Origin: Sphingomonas sp. PP-F2F-G114-C0414
Lineage (GTDB): Bacteria; Pseudomonadota; Alphaproteobacteria; Sphingomonadales; Sphingomonadaceae
Assembly: GCF_003688595.1 (NCBI RefSeq)
Contig: NZ_RCWT01000009.1
Location: 1 to 64,000, forward strand
Reading direction: 5' to 3'
Length of the DNA: 64,000 bases
Translations under genes and position numbers: made by a program
In this document: one piece after another, positions 28,917-37,912 of the stretch
How positions within the stretch are numbered: the first letter of the stretch is position 1
Layout of the letters: each line of letters starts with the position of its first letter
Notes under the pieces: model-generated
The model's input: the letters and a program-made list of their open reading frames with translations, nothing else
Databases searched by the model: none
What the model was told of the DNA's origin: nothing

Positions 28917-29663
28917 ATGACGGCGATCGATACCCTCACGCCCGACGCCATCGCCGCGCGCCTCTCCGGAAGCCCGGAGGAGCGCGCGGCGTTCGTGCGC
29001 GAGGCGGCGGATGCAGGCGTGGCGGAGGCGCAGGCGGTGTATGGGCAGATGCTGCTCGACGGGATTGGCGTTGCCGCCGACCGGAAAGCTGCGCTCGGCT
29101 GGTTCGTGAAGGCGGCGGCGCAGCATCATGTGATGGCACTCAACATGGTGGGGCGCTGCTACGATCTCGGCTGGGGCACGGCGGTCGACAGGGCGCGCGC
29201 AGCGGAATGCTACCGGATTGCCGCCGAGCGCGGGCTGGACTGGGCGATGTATAACTACGCGACGCTGCTCGCGCTGGGGGAGGGGGTCGCCGAAGACAAA
29301 CCGGCGGCGCTAGCGTTGCTGAAGACGGTCGCGGCGATGGATTCGGGGCTCGCCAGTGCGAAGGCGATCAACTTCGTCGGGAGTTTTGCGGAAGACGGCT
29401 GGGCGTGCGAGCGCGATTTGCTGCGGGCCGCTGAATGCTATGCACGGGCGGCGGGAGGCGGGGATTTTCGCGGGTGTTTCAATCACGCGCGGATGCTTGG
29501 CGCTGCGGGGGAGGTCGACGCGGCGCTGGTCTGGTTGAAACAAGCCGGCGCGCGGGGCAACGCGGCGTTTCTAGGCAAGGCCGAAGCGTGGCTGGCGTCG
29601 AGCGATATCTCAGCGTTCCGGACTTCCGGCGTGGCCGCGTTGCGCGAGGGGGCAGCATGCTGA
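28917..29663 (+). CDS. Sel1-like repeat protein
   Basis: The 248-residue protein is built of Sel1/TPR-like units: [70 protein letters not shown] and later [20 protein letters not shown]. Such repeats scaffold protein contacts. There is no signal peptide, so it is probably cytoplasmic. It starts seven bases after the receptor stop and its end overlaps the PiuC-like start by seven bases. An equivalent Sel1 protein accompanies piuC in Pseudomonas (PA4516), which supports a role linked to the hydroxylase. Confidence 0.85.
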   Translation: MTAIDTLTPDAIAARLSGSPEERAAFVREAADAGVAEAQAVYGQMLLDGIGVAADRKAALGWFVKAAAQHHVMALNMVGRCYDLGWGTAVDRARAAECYRIAAERGLDWAMYNYATLLALGEGVAEDKPAALALLKTVAAMDSGLASAKAINFVGSFAEDGWACERDLLRAAECYARAAGGGDFRGCFNHARMLGAAGEVDAALVWLKQAGARGNAAFLGKAEAWLASSDISAFRTSGVAALREGAAC

Positions 29664-30340
29664 TCGCCGTTCCCGATGTGCTCGATCCGGCGGAAGTGGC
29701 GCGGGTTCGGCGTATCATCGATGCGGCCGAATGGATTGACGGCAACGCGACCTCCGGCCAACAATCGGCGCTCGCCAAGCGCAACGAGCAATTGCCCGAG
29801 GACTCCAGCGGAGCGCGCGAGGCCGGTGGCATGATTCTCGACGCGCTCGGCCGCTCCGCGCTGTTCGTCGCCGCCGCGCTGCCGCTGAAGGTCTTCCCGC
29901 CGCTGTTCAACCGCTATGCCGGCGGCCAGGATTTCGGGCTCCACGTCGACACTGCGATCCGGATCAAGCGCGGCTCCGACTTTCGCATCCGCAGCGACCT
30001 GTCCGCCACGCTCTTCCTTGCCGATCCCGAAACCTACGACGGCGGCGAACTCGTGATCGAGGATCAATTCGGGCCGCAATCGGTCAAGCTGGCCGCCGGT
30101 CACATGGTGGTCTATCCCGCCTCCAGCCTGCACCGCGTGGCGCCGGTCACGCGCGGTGTGCGGGTCGCGTCGTTCTTCTGGTTGCAGTCGATGGTGCGCG
30201 ACGACGGCGCGCGACGGATCCTGTTCGATCTCGATCAGGGCGTGCAGGCGGTCGCAGCCGCACAAGGGCAGGGCGATCCGGCGACGGTGCGGTTGACGGG
30301 GGTGTACCATAACCTGCTGCGTCGCTGGGCGGACGTCTGA
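29657..30340 (+). CDS. piuC: PKHD-type Fe(II)/2-oxoglutarate hydroxylase (PiuC-like)
   Basis: The 227-residue protein has the facial triad of 2-oxoglutarate dioxygenases: H96 and D98 in [10 protein letters not shown]159 in SSLHRVAPV, and the 2-oxoglutarate arginine R169 in [11 protein letters not shown]. The length and the ending match PiuC/YbiX. The substrate is not known in the family. The ATG at 29657 lies inside the end of the Sel1 gene. It lies in the iron-repressed locus, where a siderophore-related or regulatory hydroxylation is plausible. Confidence 0.92.
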   Translation: MLIAVPDVLDPAEVARVRRIIDAAEWIDGNATSGQQSALAKRNEQLPEDSSGAREAGGMILDALGRSALFVAAALPLKVFPPLFNRYAGGQDFGLHVDTAIRIKRGSDFRIRSDLSATLFLADPETYDGGELVIEDQFGPQSVKLAAGHMVVYPASSLHRVAPVTRGVRVASFFWLQSMVRDDGARRILFDLDQGVQAVAAAQGQGDPATVRLTGVYHNLLRRWADV

Positions 30341-30348
30341 GCGCGGTC

Positions 30349-30430
30349 CGTCATCCTGACGAAAGTCAGGACCCAGGATCACGGGCCTTACGCTGCTTGG
30401 CTCTGGGTCCTGACTTTCGTCAGGATGACG
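30349..30430. repeat. 28-base perfect inverted repeat
   Basis: CGTCATCCTGACGAAAGTCA continuing GGACCCAG (30349-30376) is exactly complementary to CTGGGTCC continuing TGACTTTCGTCAGGATGACG (30403-30430), with a 26-base loop. It starts nine bases after the PiuC-like stop and ends 65 bases before the PepSY start. It may reduce read-through between the two genes. Confidence 0.85.
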
Positions 30431-30494
30431 GGGGGGGGGAAGGATGGACTTGCGTACGCCTGCCATGCCACGCTCCACGAACGGGGGATATTCG

Positions 30495-31601
30495 ATGAGT
30501 AATTTGGCGATGCGGCGGGCGTGGTTTCAGGTCCACAAGTGGATCGGGCTGATCCTCGCGATCCTGATCATTCCGTTGTCGTTCAGCGGCGCGGCGCTGG
30601 TGTGGCATGACGCGCTCGACCGGATCGTCGATCCGACGCGCTATGCGGTGTCGGGAACTACGGTGCTCGGCCCGGACGCCTATGTCGCGGCGGCGGCGAC
30701 CCGGCTGACGCACGGCGAGCGGATCGCACAGCTGACTATGCCCGACGATGGCGGGCCGGTCGTCATTGCCGCCGCCGCCGGGACTGCGACCAAGCGACCG
30801 GGACCGCCGCAGCGGACTATGGTCTATCTCGATCCGCCGACCGCGCGCGTGCTGGAGGTGTCGCCGTCGAACGGCGGGCTCGTGCGGTTTCTCCACGTGC
30901 TCCACGGAAGCCTACAACTGCCCGGCGTCGGGCGATCGATCGTCGGCTGGATCGGTGTGGCGATGATGGTGTCGTGCTTCACCGGGCTCTGGCTGTGGTG
31001 GCCGACCGTGGGCAAATGGTCGCGCGGGCTGCGGTTTCGGCGGCATCGCAACGTCGATACCAACCTGCATCATCTGTTCGGGTTCTGGATCGCGCTGCCG
31101 TTGTTCGTGCTGTCGCTGACCGGCGCGTGGATCTCGTTCCCGCAATTCTTCGGGAAGATCACGGGGGAGGCGTCGCGGCCCAGAGGTGGACCCGATCGCG
31201 GCGCGATGATGCGCGCGAAACCGCTGGCCAAGCCGGCGCAACCGCTTGCCGTGGCGATAGGCAAGGCGCGCGCGCTGGCGGGTGGCGCGCCGCTGCGCAG
31301 TGTCGCGTGGCCGACCGATCTCAGCGCCGACTGGACGGTGACGTTCGCGCGCGGGACGACGCCGGTCGGGGTGAAGATCGCCGACGACACCGGCGGCGCG
31401 ACCGCTGCTCCCGCGCGGCCGCAGGGCGGCGTGGCGCAGTGGATCCGGCGGATCCACGACGGCACCGACATGGGTGCGCTGTGGCAGGTGATCATCTTCC
31501 TCGGGGGAATATTGCCGGCGGTGCTGGCGGTGACCGGGGTGATCATGTGGTGGCGCGCGCGTGGGTGGAAGGCGGAACTGGCGGCCAAGCGGGCAGCGTA
31601 A
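30495..31601 (+). CDS. PepSY-associated membrane protein (PiuB-like)
   Basis: The 368-residue protein has four membrane segments: FQVHKWIGLILAILIIPLSF near the N-terminus, VGWIGVAMMVSCFTGLWLWW in the middle, FWIALPLFVLSLTGAWI, and VIIFLGGILPAVLAVTGVIMWW at the end. These enclose periplasmic PepSY regions. Conserved histidines (VHKW, VWHD, HVLHG, HHLFG) fit heme binding. Such proteins are thought to reduce ferric siderophores in the inner membrane. The start is ATG 30495 with GGGGGA upstream. It completes the iron locus. Confidence 0.85.
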   Translation: MSNLAMRRAWFQVHKWIGLILAILIIPLSFSGAALVWHDALDRIVDPTRYAVSGTTVLGPDAYVAAAATRLTHGERIAQLTMPDDGGPVVIAAAAGTATKRPGPPQRTMVYLDPPTARVLEVSPSNGGLVRFLHVLHGSLQLPGVGRSIVGWIGVAMMVSCFTGLWLWWPTVGKWSRGLRFRRHRNVDTNLHHLFGFWIALPLFVLSLTGAWISFPQFFGKITGEASRPRGGPDRGAMMRAKPLAKPAQPLAVAIGKARALAGGAPLRSVAWPTDLSADWTVTFARGTTPVGVKIADDTGGATAAPARPQGGVAQWIRRIHDGTDMGALWQVIIFLGGILPAVLAVTGVIMWWRARGWKAELAAKRAA

Positions 31602-31606
31602 GCTTT

Positions 31607-31755
31607 CCCTCGCCCCTTCGGGGAGAGGGAGGGAGGAGCCTCTTGGCGACGGGAGGGTGAGGGGTGATTGAGATTTATGTCCCGAGCCTCATGCCCCTCA
31701 CCCTCCCACGCGCAAGAGCACGCGGGCCCCTCACTCTCCCCGCAGGGGAGAGGGG
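31607..31755. repeat. REP-like palindrome pair
   Basis: CCCTCGCCCC / GGGGAGAGGG near 31607-31629 and CACTCTCCCC / GGGGAGAGGGG near 31732-31755 face each other, with inverted inner flanks GGGAGGGTGAGGGG and CCCCTCACCCTCCC. It fills the gap between the convergent PepSY and glutamate dehydrogenase genes and is of the same type as 13210-13312. Confidence 0.8.
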
Positions 31756-31761
31756 TTTAGG

Positions 31762-34700
31762 TTAGCGTCCCAACAGCACCCGTGCCTGACCGGCGATCTG
31801 CGCGAGCATTGCCGCGTTCGGCACCGCCGCATGGCGCGCGCGGTCGATTACCGCCTTGAACTGTGCCACGCGTGTTGCGTTCGCGGTTAGCCATTGGTCC
31901 ACCGCACCTTGCGGATCCTGCGCGCCGCGGCGCGCGAGGAATTCGAGCCGTAGCTGCTGGAAATCGCGCGCCAAGCCTGCGATCAGCAGGCGCTCCCACG
32001 GATCGGTCGGGCTGATCCGCGCGGCGTTTGCCTGCGCCCAGTCGAGCCCGAGCGCCTGCCCGAGATGCGTGAACGCGCGCGTGAGGACCGCCTCGTCGAG
32101 CGCCATCCGCTCGCCGAGATCCGCCAGCCCGACCGCGCCGTCCATCTCGAAAAGGCGCACTACCTTGCGCACCAGATCGCCCGGTGCACCGACCGCTTCG
32201 AGCTGTGCCGCGATACGGCTGCTCTGCGCGCTCGCCTCTTCGAGCAGCAACGCCGCGGTCTGGCTGTCGAGCTGCGTGATCCCCTTTGCCAGCCGCGCGA
32301 GGACTTCGCCCGGCACGGCGCCGGGCGCCGACACGCGCAACAGGTCGGCGATCTGCGAGCGGGTCGCGACCGCCACCTCGTCGAACAATGCAATCCGCGC
32401 AGCCTCGGGCATTACGGCGGTTTCGATCTCCGCCCACAAGGCCGGCAGGTCGAACAGGCGTTCGGTGACGACGAACATCGCCGCGATATCGCCCATCGCC
32501 GCGCCTTCCTCTTCCGCCAGTTCGAACGGGTAGAGGATGCCCAGTCGGTTGACGATCCGGTTGGCGAGCTTGGTCGCGACGATCTCGGGCCGCAGCCGAT
32601 GCTCATCGATAGCCGTCGCGAACCGCTCGCGCATCGCCGCCGGGAACGCAGCGTGCAAGTCGGGCTTGAGCGCGTCGTCCTTTGCGACATCACTGTGCTC
32701 GATCGCATCCTGCAACCCGAGCTTGGCGGTCGCCAGCAGCACCGCTAGCTCAGGCCGCGTGAGCCCCAGGCCATCCTGGCCGCGACGCAGCAGGATATCG
32801 TTCGACGCCAGCCCCTCGACCGCACGATCGAGCCGCCCGGTGCCCTCGAAGATCTCGATCACGCGGACATAGCTCGGCATCGCGACTGCGCCATCCGCCT
32901 CGGCGATCGACAGCGCCAGCGTCTGGAGGCGGTTGTCCTCCAGCACCAAGTGCGCGACGTCGTCGGTCATGCTGGCGAGCAGCGTATTGCGGTCCTCGTA
33001 CTCCAGCCGGCCCTCAATCATCTCGCGGTTGAGCGCGATCTTGATGTTGACCTCGTTATCCGAGCAGTCGACGCCCGCCGAATTGTCGATGAAGTCGGTG
33101 TTGATCCGACCCCCGCGTGCCGAGAACGCGATGCGCGCCGCCTGCGTGACGCCCAGGTTCGCGCCTTCGCCGATTGCGATCACGCGGAGATCCTCCGCGT
33201 TGACGCGCAACCGGTCGTTCGCCGGATCGCCGACCGCGACGTTCGCTTCCGATGCCGCCTTCACATAGGTGCCGATGCCGCCGAACCAGAGCAGATCGGC
33301 CGGCGCCTTGAGGATCGCCGAGATCAGCGCGCCCGGCTCCATCTCGCTCGCGGTTACACCGAGTGCAGCCTGCACCTCAGGCGACAGCTTCACGACCTTG
33401 GCGGTACGCGCGAACACGCCGCCGCCCTTCGAGATCAGGCTGGCGTCGTAATCCGCCCAGCTCGACCGCGGCAGCGCGAACATCCGGTTGCGCTCGTCCC
33501 AGCTGGTCGCCGGATCGGGATCGGGATCGAGGAAGATGTGGCGGTGATCGAACGCCGCGATGACCTTCAGCGTCTTCGACAACAGCATGCCGTTGCCGAA
33601 CACGTCGCCCGACATGTCGCCGCAGCCGACAACGGTGATGCTCTCGCTCTGCACGTCGAGCCCGCGTTCGGCGAAGTGCCGCTGGACGCTCAGCCATGCG
33701 CCCTTGGCGGTGATCCCCATCGCCTTGTGATCGTACCCGACCGAGCCACCGGAGGCGAACGCGTCGCCGAGCCAATAGCCGCGTTCGAACGCGAGCGCGT
33801 TCGCCACGTCGCTGAACGTTGCGGTGCCCTTGTCGGCGGCGACGACGAAATACGGGTCCTCGCCGTCGAGGATCGTCACGCCGTCCGGATGCACGACCTT
33901 GCCCTCGACGATGTTGTCGGTGATCGACAGCAAGGTGCGGATGAAGATCCGGTAGCTCTCGGTGCCTTCGGCCAACCACGCGTCGCGGTTCGACGGGGCA
34001 GGGAGTTGCTTGGGATAGAAGCCACCCTTCGCGCCGGTCGGCACGATGACGGCGTTCTTGACGCGCTGCGCCTTCATCAGCCCGAGGATCTCGGTGCGGA
34101 AATCGTCGCGACGATCGGACCAGCGCAGGCCGCCACGCGCAACGGGGCCGGCGCGCAAGTGGATGCCCTCGACGCGGGGCGAATAGACCCAGACTTCGCG
34201 CCACGGCACGGGGGCTGGGAGGCCGGGGATCAGATGGCTGTCGAGTTTGAACGCGAGCGCTTCCGACGCGGCCGGCGTGAACGCGTTGGTGCGTAGCGTC
34301 GCCGCAATCAGGTTACGATACGCACGCAGGATGCGGTCGTCATCGATCGCGGTGACTGCATCAAGGCCGGCTTCGATCGCCTGGTCTGCCTTAATCGCGT
34401 TACCCGGGTGCTCCGGATGGTGGACCGCGGTGAAGCGCGCGATCAGAGCCGCCGCAACTTTCGGCGCACGCCGCAGCGCGTCGACCACGGTGGTCAGGCC
34501 ATAAGGAAGCCCCGCCTGGCGCAGATACCGGAACCACGCACGGAACAGCACGATCGCCTCGGGACGCATCCCGAGTTCGACGATCAGCCGATTGAACGCA
34601 TCGTTCTCGGCCGCGCCCTCGAGCACCGCCGCGATCGCGCCTTCGAGCACGGGCGCGTCGCTCTGCTGCGCGGCGTCGTTCGCCTCCAGCACGAAATCAT

Positions 34701-36378
34701 GCACGAACGGCACGCTGTCGTCGCGCAACCGCGTCGGCAATTCGCCGATCACGCGGAAGCCGAAATTCTCCAGCACCGGAACTGCGTCCGACAGGGGGAG
34801 CGCGCCGCCGAGCTTGTAGATCTTAAGCTGTGGGTCGGCGCCGGCTTCACCCGGAACCAGACGCACGCCACGCGCATCCGCGTCGCCCAGCGCGGCGATG
34901 CGCTGGATATCCTCGGCGGCTTCGGCGGGCGTGCTGAGGTTGCGGTAATTCTGCGGGAACGCGGCGGCCCATTTGAGCGCGAGGCGCGCGGCGCGCGGCG
35001 GCGGCAACGTCTCGACGAGAGCCGCCTCGACGTCCGACACCCAGCCGCGGACCATCCGCTGCAACCGGAGCGCGAGCGGCGCGACGTCGGGCATCCGGCC
35101 ATCGCCGCGCAGGTCGAGCGTGTAGCGGATCATTGCGACCTCGCCGTCCTCCAGCGCGATCGACCAGTTGAGCACGCTGGCATTCGCCGCTTCCGCCAGC
35201 ATGTCGCCGATCGCGACGCGGCGGCTGGTGGTGACGTCGTCGCGCGGCAACCACACGAACCCGAACAAATGACGCCCGAGCGCCGATTCGACCAGCACGA
35301 GCGCCGGCCGCGGCCGATCCGCGATGCTCATCGCGGTCAGCGCCAGATCCTCCAGTGCATCGGGCGCGAACGCGATGACCAGATCGTGCGGAAGCGCAGT
35401 GAACGCGTGCGTCAGCGCCTTGCCGGCATGCCCGCGCGGATCGAACCCGAACTTCGCCTTCATCGCCGCAAGGCGCGTGCGCAACACCGGCACTTCGCGC
35501 GGCATCGCGGCCAGCGCGGCGCTGGTCCACAGGCCGCTGTAGATCGACAGCCCGGCGACCGTCGCGCCCTCCATCACCGGCACGACGACGAGGTCGAGCG
35601 GCACGGCGCGGTGGACGGTCGAAATCAAGTTCGACTTCAGCAACAACGGCGCGTCGTTGCCCGCCTCGAACCATTCGATCGCCAGCGCGCGGGACGCTTC
35701 GGCGAGGATCGGCACGCGGTGTTCGTTGCGCGCGATACCCAGCGCGGCATGGCCGCTGCCGTCACGATGCCAGATCTGATGCCCGAGCAGCGTCAGATGC
35801 CCGCCCAGGAACCACTGCAACAGAGCAGCGCCTTCGCCCTCGGGCAGCTTGGCGATATCGTCGTCGAGCGCGGCTTGCATCGCACGCCAGTCGCTCACCG
35901 CCGCACGGACGTCGGCCAATACGGCCGTGAGGTCTTCGATCAGTCCGCGACGATCACGCGCGTCCGCTCGCTCCATCTCCAGATAGATCATCGATTCGGG
36001 CCGACCTGCACCCTGGCCGTCGGCGTCGATCGCATGCAGCGTGCCATCGGGCGCGCGTGTCGTGCGGACGACGGGGTGGATGATCCGATCGACCGCGATG
36101 TCCTGAGCGCCGATCGCCGCGGCGATCGAATCGACCAGGAACGGCATGTCGTCGTTGACGATCGCGAGGCGCATCCGCCGCCGCGTGTCATCCGCGCTGA
36201 TCGGCTCGATCGCGATCGCCGGCGCACCGTCGTCGCGGTGCGCGGCGGTCGCGGCGACGAACGCCGCAGCCTGCGCGACCTCGCTCGCCCCGAAGTCCCT
36301 CAGTTCGCCCGGAAGGGCCCGTTCGGTCAGCCGGCCCGCGAGGGTTTCGGTGAGCGTGTTCAACGATTGGTTCGCCAT
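31762..36378 (-). CDS. NAD-specific glutamate dehydrogenase, large (180-kDa) type
   Basis: The 1538-residue protein belongs to the large bacterial NAD-GDH class, which oxidatively deaminates glutamate to 2-oxoglutarate. It has N-terminal ACT-like regulatory regions (MPFLVDSIAAAI near residue 80), a central catalytic domain beginning RAGPVARGGLRWSDRRDDFR (about residue 745) with the lysine segment VPTGAKGGFYPKQ, and the nucleotide-binding region VGCGDMSGDVFGNGMLLS. A helical C-terminus follows. Length is slightly below the 1600 residues usual in the family. It stands alone and converges on the iron locus. Confidence 0.95.
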   Translation of the reverse strand: MANQSLNTLTETLAGRLTERALPGELRDFGASEVAQAAAFVAATAAHRDDGAPAIAIEPISADDTRRRMRLAIVNDDMPFLVDSIAAAIGAQDIAVDRIIHPVVRTTRAPDGTLHAIDADGQGAGRPESMIYLEMERADARDRRGLIEDLTAVLADVRAAVSDWRAMQAALDDDIAKLPEGEGAALLQWFLGGHLTLLGHQIWHRDGSGHAALGIARNEHRVPILAEASRALAIEWFEAGNDAPLLLKSNLISTVHRAVPLDLVVVPVMEGATVAGLSIYSGLWTSAALAAMPREVPVLRTRLAAMKAKFGFDPRGHAGKALTHAFTALPHDLVIAFAPDALEDLALTAMSIADRPRPALVLVESALGRHLFGFVWLPRDDVTTSRRVAIGDMLAEAANASVLNWSIALEDGEVAMIRYTLDLRGDGRMPDVAPLALRLQRMVRGWVSDVEAALVETLPPPRAARLALKWAAAFPQNYRNLSTPAEAAEDIQRIAALGDADARGVRLVPGEAGADPQLKIYKLGGALPLSDAVPVLENFGFRVIGELPTRLRDDSVPFVHDFVLEANDAAQQSDAPVLEGAIAAVLEGAAENDAFNRLIVELGMRPEAIVLFRAWFRYLRQAGLPYGLTTVVDALRRAPKVAAALIARFTAVHHPEHPGNAIKADQAIEAGLDAVTAIDDDRILRAYRNLIAATLRTNAFTPAASEALAFKLDSHLIPGLPAPVPWREVWVYSPRVEGIHLRAGPVARGGLRWSDRRDDFRTEILGLMKAQRVKNAVIVPTGAKGGFYPKQLPAPSNRDAWLAEGTESYRIFIRTLLSITDNIVEGKVVHPDGVTILDGEDPYFVVAADKGTATFSDVANALAFERGYWLGDAFASGGSVGYDHKAMGITAKGAWLSVQRHFAERGLDVQSESITVVGCGDMSGDVFGNGMLLSKTLKVIAAFDHRHIFLDPDPDPATSWDERNRMFALPRSSWADYDASLISKGGGVFARTAKVVKLSPEVQAALGVTASEMEPGALISAILKAPADLLWFGGIGTYVKAASEANVAVGDPANDRLRVNAEDLRVIAIGEGANLGVTQAARIAFSARGGRINTDFIDNSAGVDCSDNEVNIKIALNREMIEGRLEYEDRNTLLASMTDDVAHLVLEDNRLQTLALSIAEADGAVAMPSYVRVIEIFEGTGRLDRAVEGLASNDILLRRGQDGLGLTRPELAVLLATAKLGLQDAIEHSDVAKDDALKPDLHAAFPAAMRERFATAIDEHRLRPEIVATKLANRIVNRLGILYPFELAEEEGAAMGDIAAMFVVTERLFDLPALWAEIETAVMPEAARIALFDEVAVATRSQIADLLRVSAPGAVPGEVLARLAKGITQLDSQTAALLLEEASAQSSRIAAQLEAVGAPGDLVRKVVRLFEMDGAVGLADLGERMALDEAVLTRAFTHLGQALGLDWAQANAARISPTDPWERLLIAGLARDFQQLRLEFLARRGAQDPQGAVDQWLTANATRVAQFKAVIDRARHAAVPNAAMLAQIAGQARVLLGR

Positions 36379-36454
36379 AGGTCAGGGCCTATGCGCCCGC
36401 TATCCGCCTATCTCAACCCTTGTGGCAGGTGCGAAGGCGAATGCTGCGGCGCAC

Positions 36455-37681
36455 CTAAGATGCGGCGTGTTCGGCGGCTGCGATCGCGACCAGATCGCCC
36501 TCGAAACCGCCGAGAAAGCTTGCGAAACCTCCTGCCGGTACCTGATGCCGTTGCGCGTGGCGCAGCACCGCCGCGAACGTCGCCAGCCGGGTCGCCTCGA
36601 AATTGACGCCGAAGACCAGCGTGACGATCTGCATCATGACGTCCGTCTGGCCCGGCAGGCAGGCAGCGGCGAACAGCGTGGCGAAATCGCCCTCGTCGTG
36701 CTCGGTCGACACCGCGAGATCATGCGCCCGACCCAGCGTCCGGTGCAGCGCCGCACGACTGCGTGCTTCGGCAGCCCGCACCTGCGCCGCACTCTCGCGC
36801 GCCATCGCCAGCTGCTCGCCGAGCGGACCGGCGAGCACATACTCGGCCGGCAAGGGATCATCCAGGACAAGCGCCGGCATGGGCGTCGGCTCGGCCGGCA
36901 TGATATCGAACCCGCCGCTCGGACCATCGGCCCAGACCTGCGCGGCCGCACCCGAGCTCCGGGGCGTGCCCTGAACCGCCGCATCCAGTTCGGCCGACAG
37001 CGCCGCCTGCAGATCGGCGTCCGCGAGTTCCTTCCAATTGATCACGCCGTAGATGAAGTCGATCGTCACCCCGCCCGATGCGAACGGCATCAGGATGCCG
37101 CGGTACAACGTCGTCCGCCCCCGGCTGCTGACGAATTCCGCCTCGAAACCGATCGGTGCGCGATTGGCGATGATCTGGAGATAATGGTCGGTCAGCCGCG
37201 ACAGCAGCGAGCGGCTTGGCACGTCCGCGATCGTCGCGATCGGCCCCTCCAGCCCGCATTCTTCGCGTAGCGCACGCCCGAGATACGCGATCCTGGGGTC
37301 GCCCATGCCGCGACTGAAATCGAGCAGCACGCTGTGCGGGCCGAAATCGGTGATCGTCTCGGGCTCGAGATCGGCGATCGACGGGTAGGGGCGGTCCTTC
37401 AGCAGCGACACCCAGTGGTTGTACGCGCGCACGTGCATCCGCCGCTCGTCGCCGCCGAGATCGAACATCACGTCGTTGACGCCCGCATCGGTTGGGTGGC
37501 GCGCATCGCCGGGCGTCGCGTGGTTCGTGCCGTCGAAATCCGAACTTCCGAAATCGGAACTCCCAGAACCCGAACTCCCGAAACCCGAACTCCCCGAACT
37601 CCCTGCATCATATCCTCCGCGAGCGACCGGACCATCTGGACCGTCGCTGCGTTCGTTGTCCAGGCCGCGTACCGTATCCAT
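36455..37681 (-). CDS. PAS-domain protein with Gly-Ser repeat
   Basis: The 408-residue protein has a PAS_5-type sensory region (about residues 75-215: HWVSLLKDRPYPSIADLEPE, then FGPHSVLLDFS and RGILMPFASGGVTIDFIYGV) and a C-terminal helical part. The N-terminus (about residues 25-50) is a run of pentapeptides G-S-S-[G/D]-[F/S] encoded by a 15-base tandem repeat. There is no kinase or diguanylate cyclase domain. The ligand and output are unknown. I take ATG 37679-37681; a longer frame upstream lacks support. Confidence 0.8.
   Translation of the reverse strand: MDTVRGLDNERSDGPDGPVARGGYDAGSSGSSGFGSSGSGSSDFGSSDFDGTNHATPGDARHPTDAGVNDVMFDLGGDERRMHVRAYNHWVSLLKDRPYPSIADLEPETITDFGPHSVLLDFSRGMGDPRIAYLGRALREECGLEGPIATIADVPSRSLLSRLTDHYLQIIANRAPIGFEAEFVSSRGRTTLYRGILMPFASGGVTIDFIYGVINWKELADADLQAALSAELDAAVQGTPRSSGAAAQVWADGPSGGFDIMPAEPTPMPALVLDDPLPAEYVLAGPLGEQLAMARESAAQVRAAEARSRAALHRTLGRAHDLAVSTEHDEGDFATLFAAACLPGQTDVMMQIVTLVFGVNFEATRLATFAAVLRHAQRHQVPAGGFASFLGGFEGDLVAIAAAEHAAS
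37532..37603. repeat. 15-base tandem repeat inside the PAS gene
   Basis: Four 15-base units ending in GAACT (for example CCCGAAACCCGAACT at 37577-37591), plus a partial unit, run in frame. They encode the Gly-Ser-Ser pentapeptides. Because the period is a multiple of three, gain or loss of units keeps the reading frame. Confidence 0.85.
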
Positions 37682-37815
37682 GCCCAAGGGCCCCCGTTTT
37701 TCAGCCACGCTCTTGCACGCCGTTTGGTAAACGCCCGGTAAAGACGCAAACCGCTTGTCAGCCCGCAAATCCCTTGGTATTCGCCGCGACCTCGACCGGA
37801 TACGTCCGTCGTCGG

Positions 37816-37891
37816 GCCGCTTTAGCTCAGCTGGTAGAGCATCGCATTCGTAATGCGGGGGTCACAGGTTCGAGTCCTGTAAGCGGCACCA
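37816..37891 (+). tRNA. tRNA-Thr (CGU)
   Basis: The 76-base sequence folds as a tRNA: acceptor GCCGCTT with AAGCGGC, discriminator A and an encoded CCA, D arm AGCTCAGCTGGTAGAGC, anticodon loop TTCGTAA giving anticodon CGT, and T arm CAGGTTCGAGTCCTG. Its 3' end is 21 bases from the stop of a tyrosine integrase, so it is the probable attachment site of the element to the right. Confidence 0.95.
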
Positions 37892-37912
37892 TCGACATGT
37901 TGTTGAAAATAC

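Noticed and set aside
26429..28951. 840-residue minus-strand frame opposite the TonB receptor
   Set aside because: It is antisense to a receptor with intact motifs; composition is low-complexity Arg/Asp/Val.
34408..36606. 732-residue plus-strand frame opposite the glutamate dehydrogenase
   Set aside because: It is antisense shadow coding with Arg/Gln/His-rich composition and no domain.
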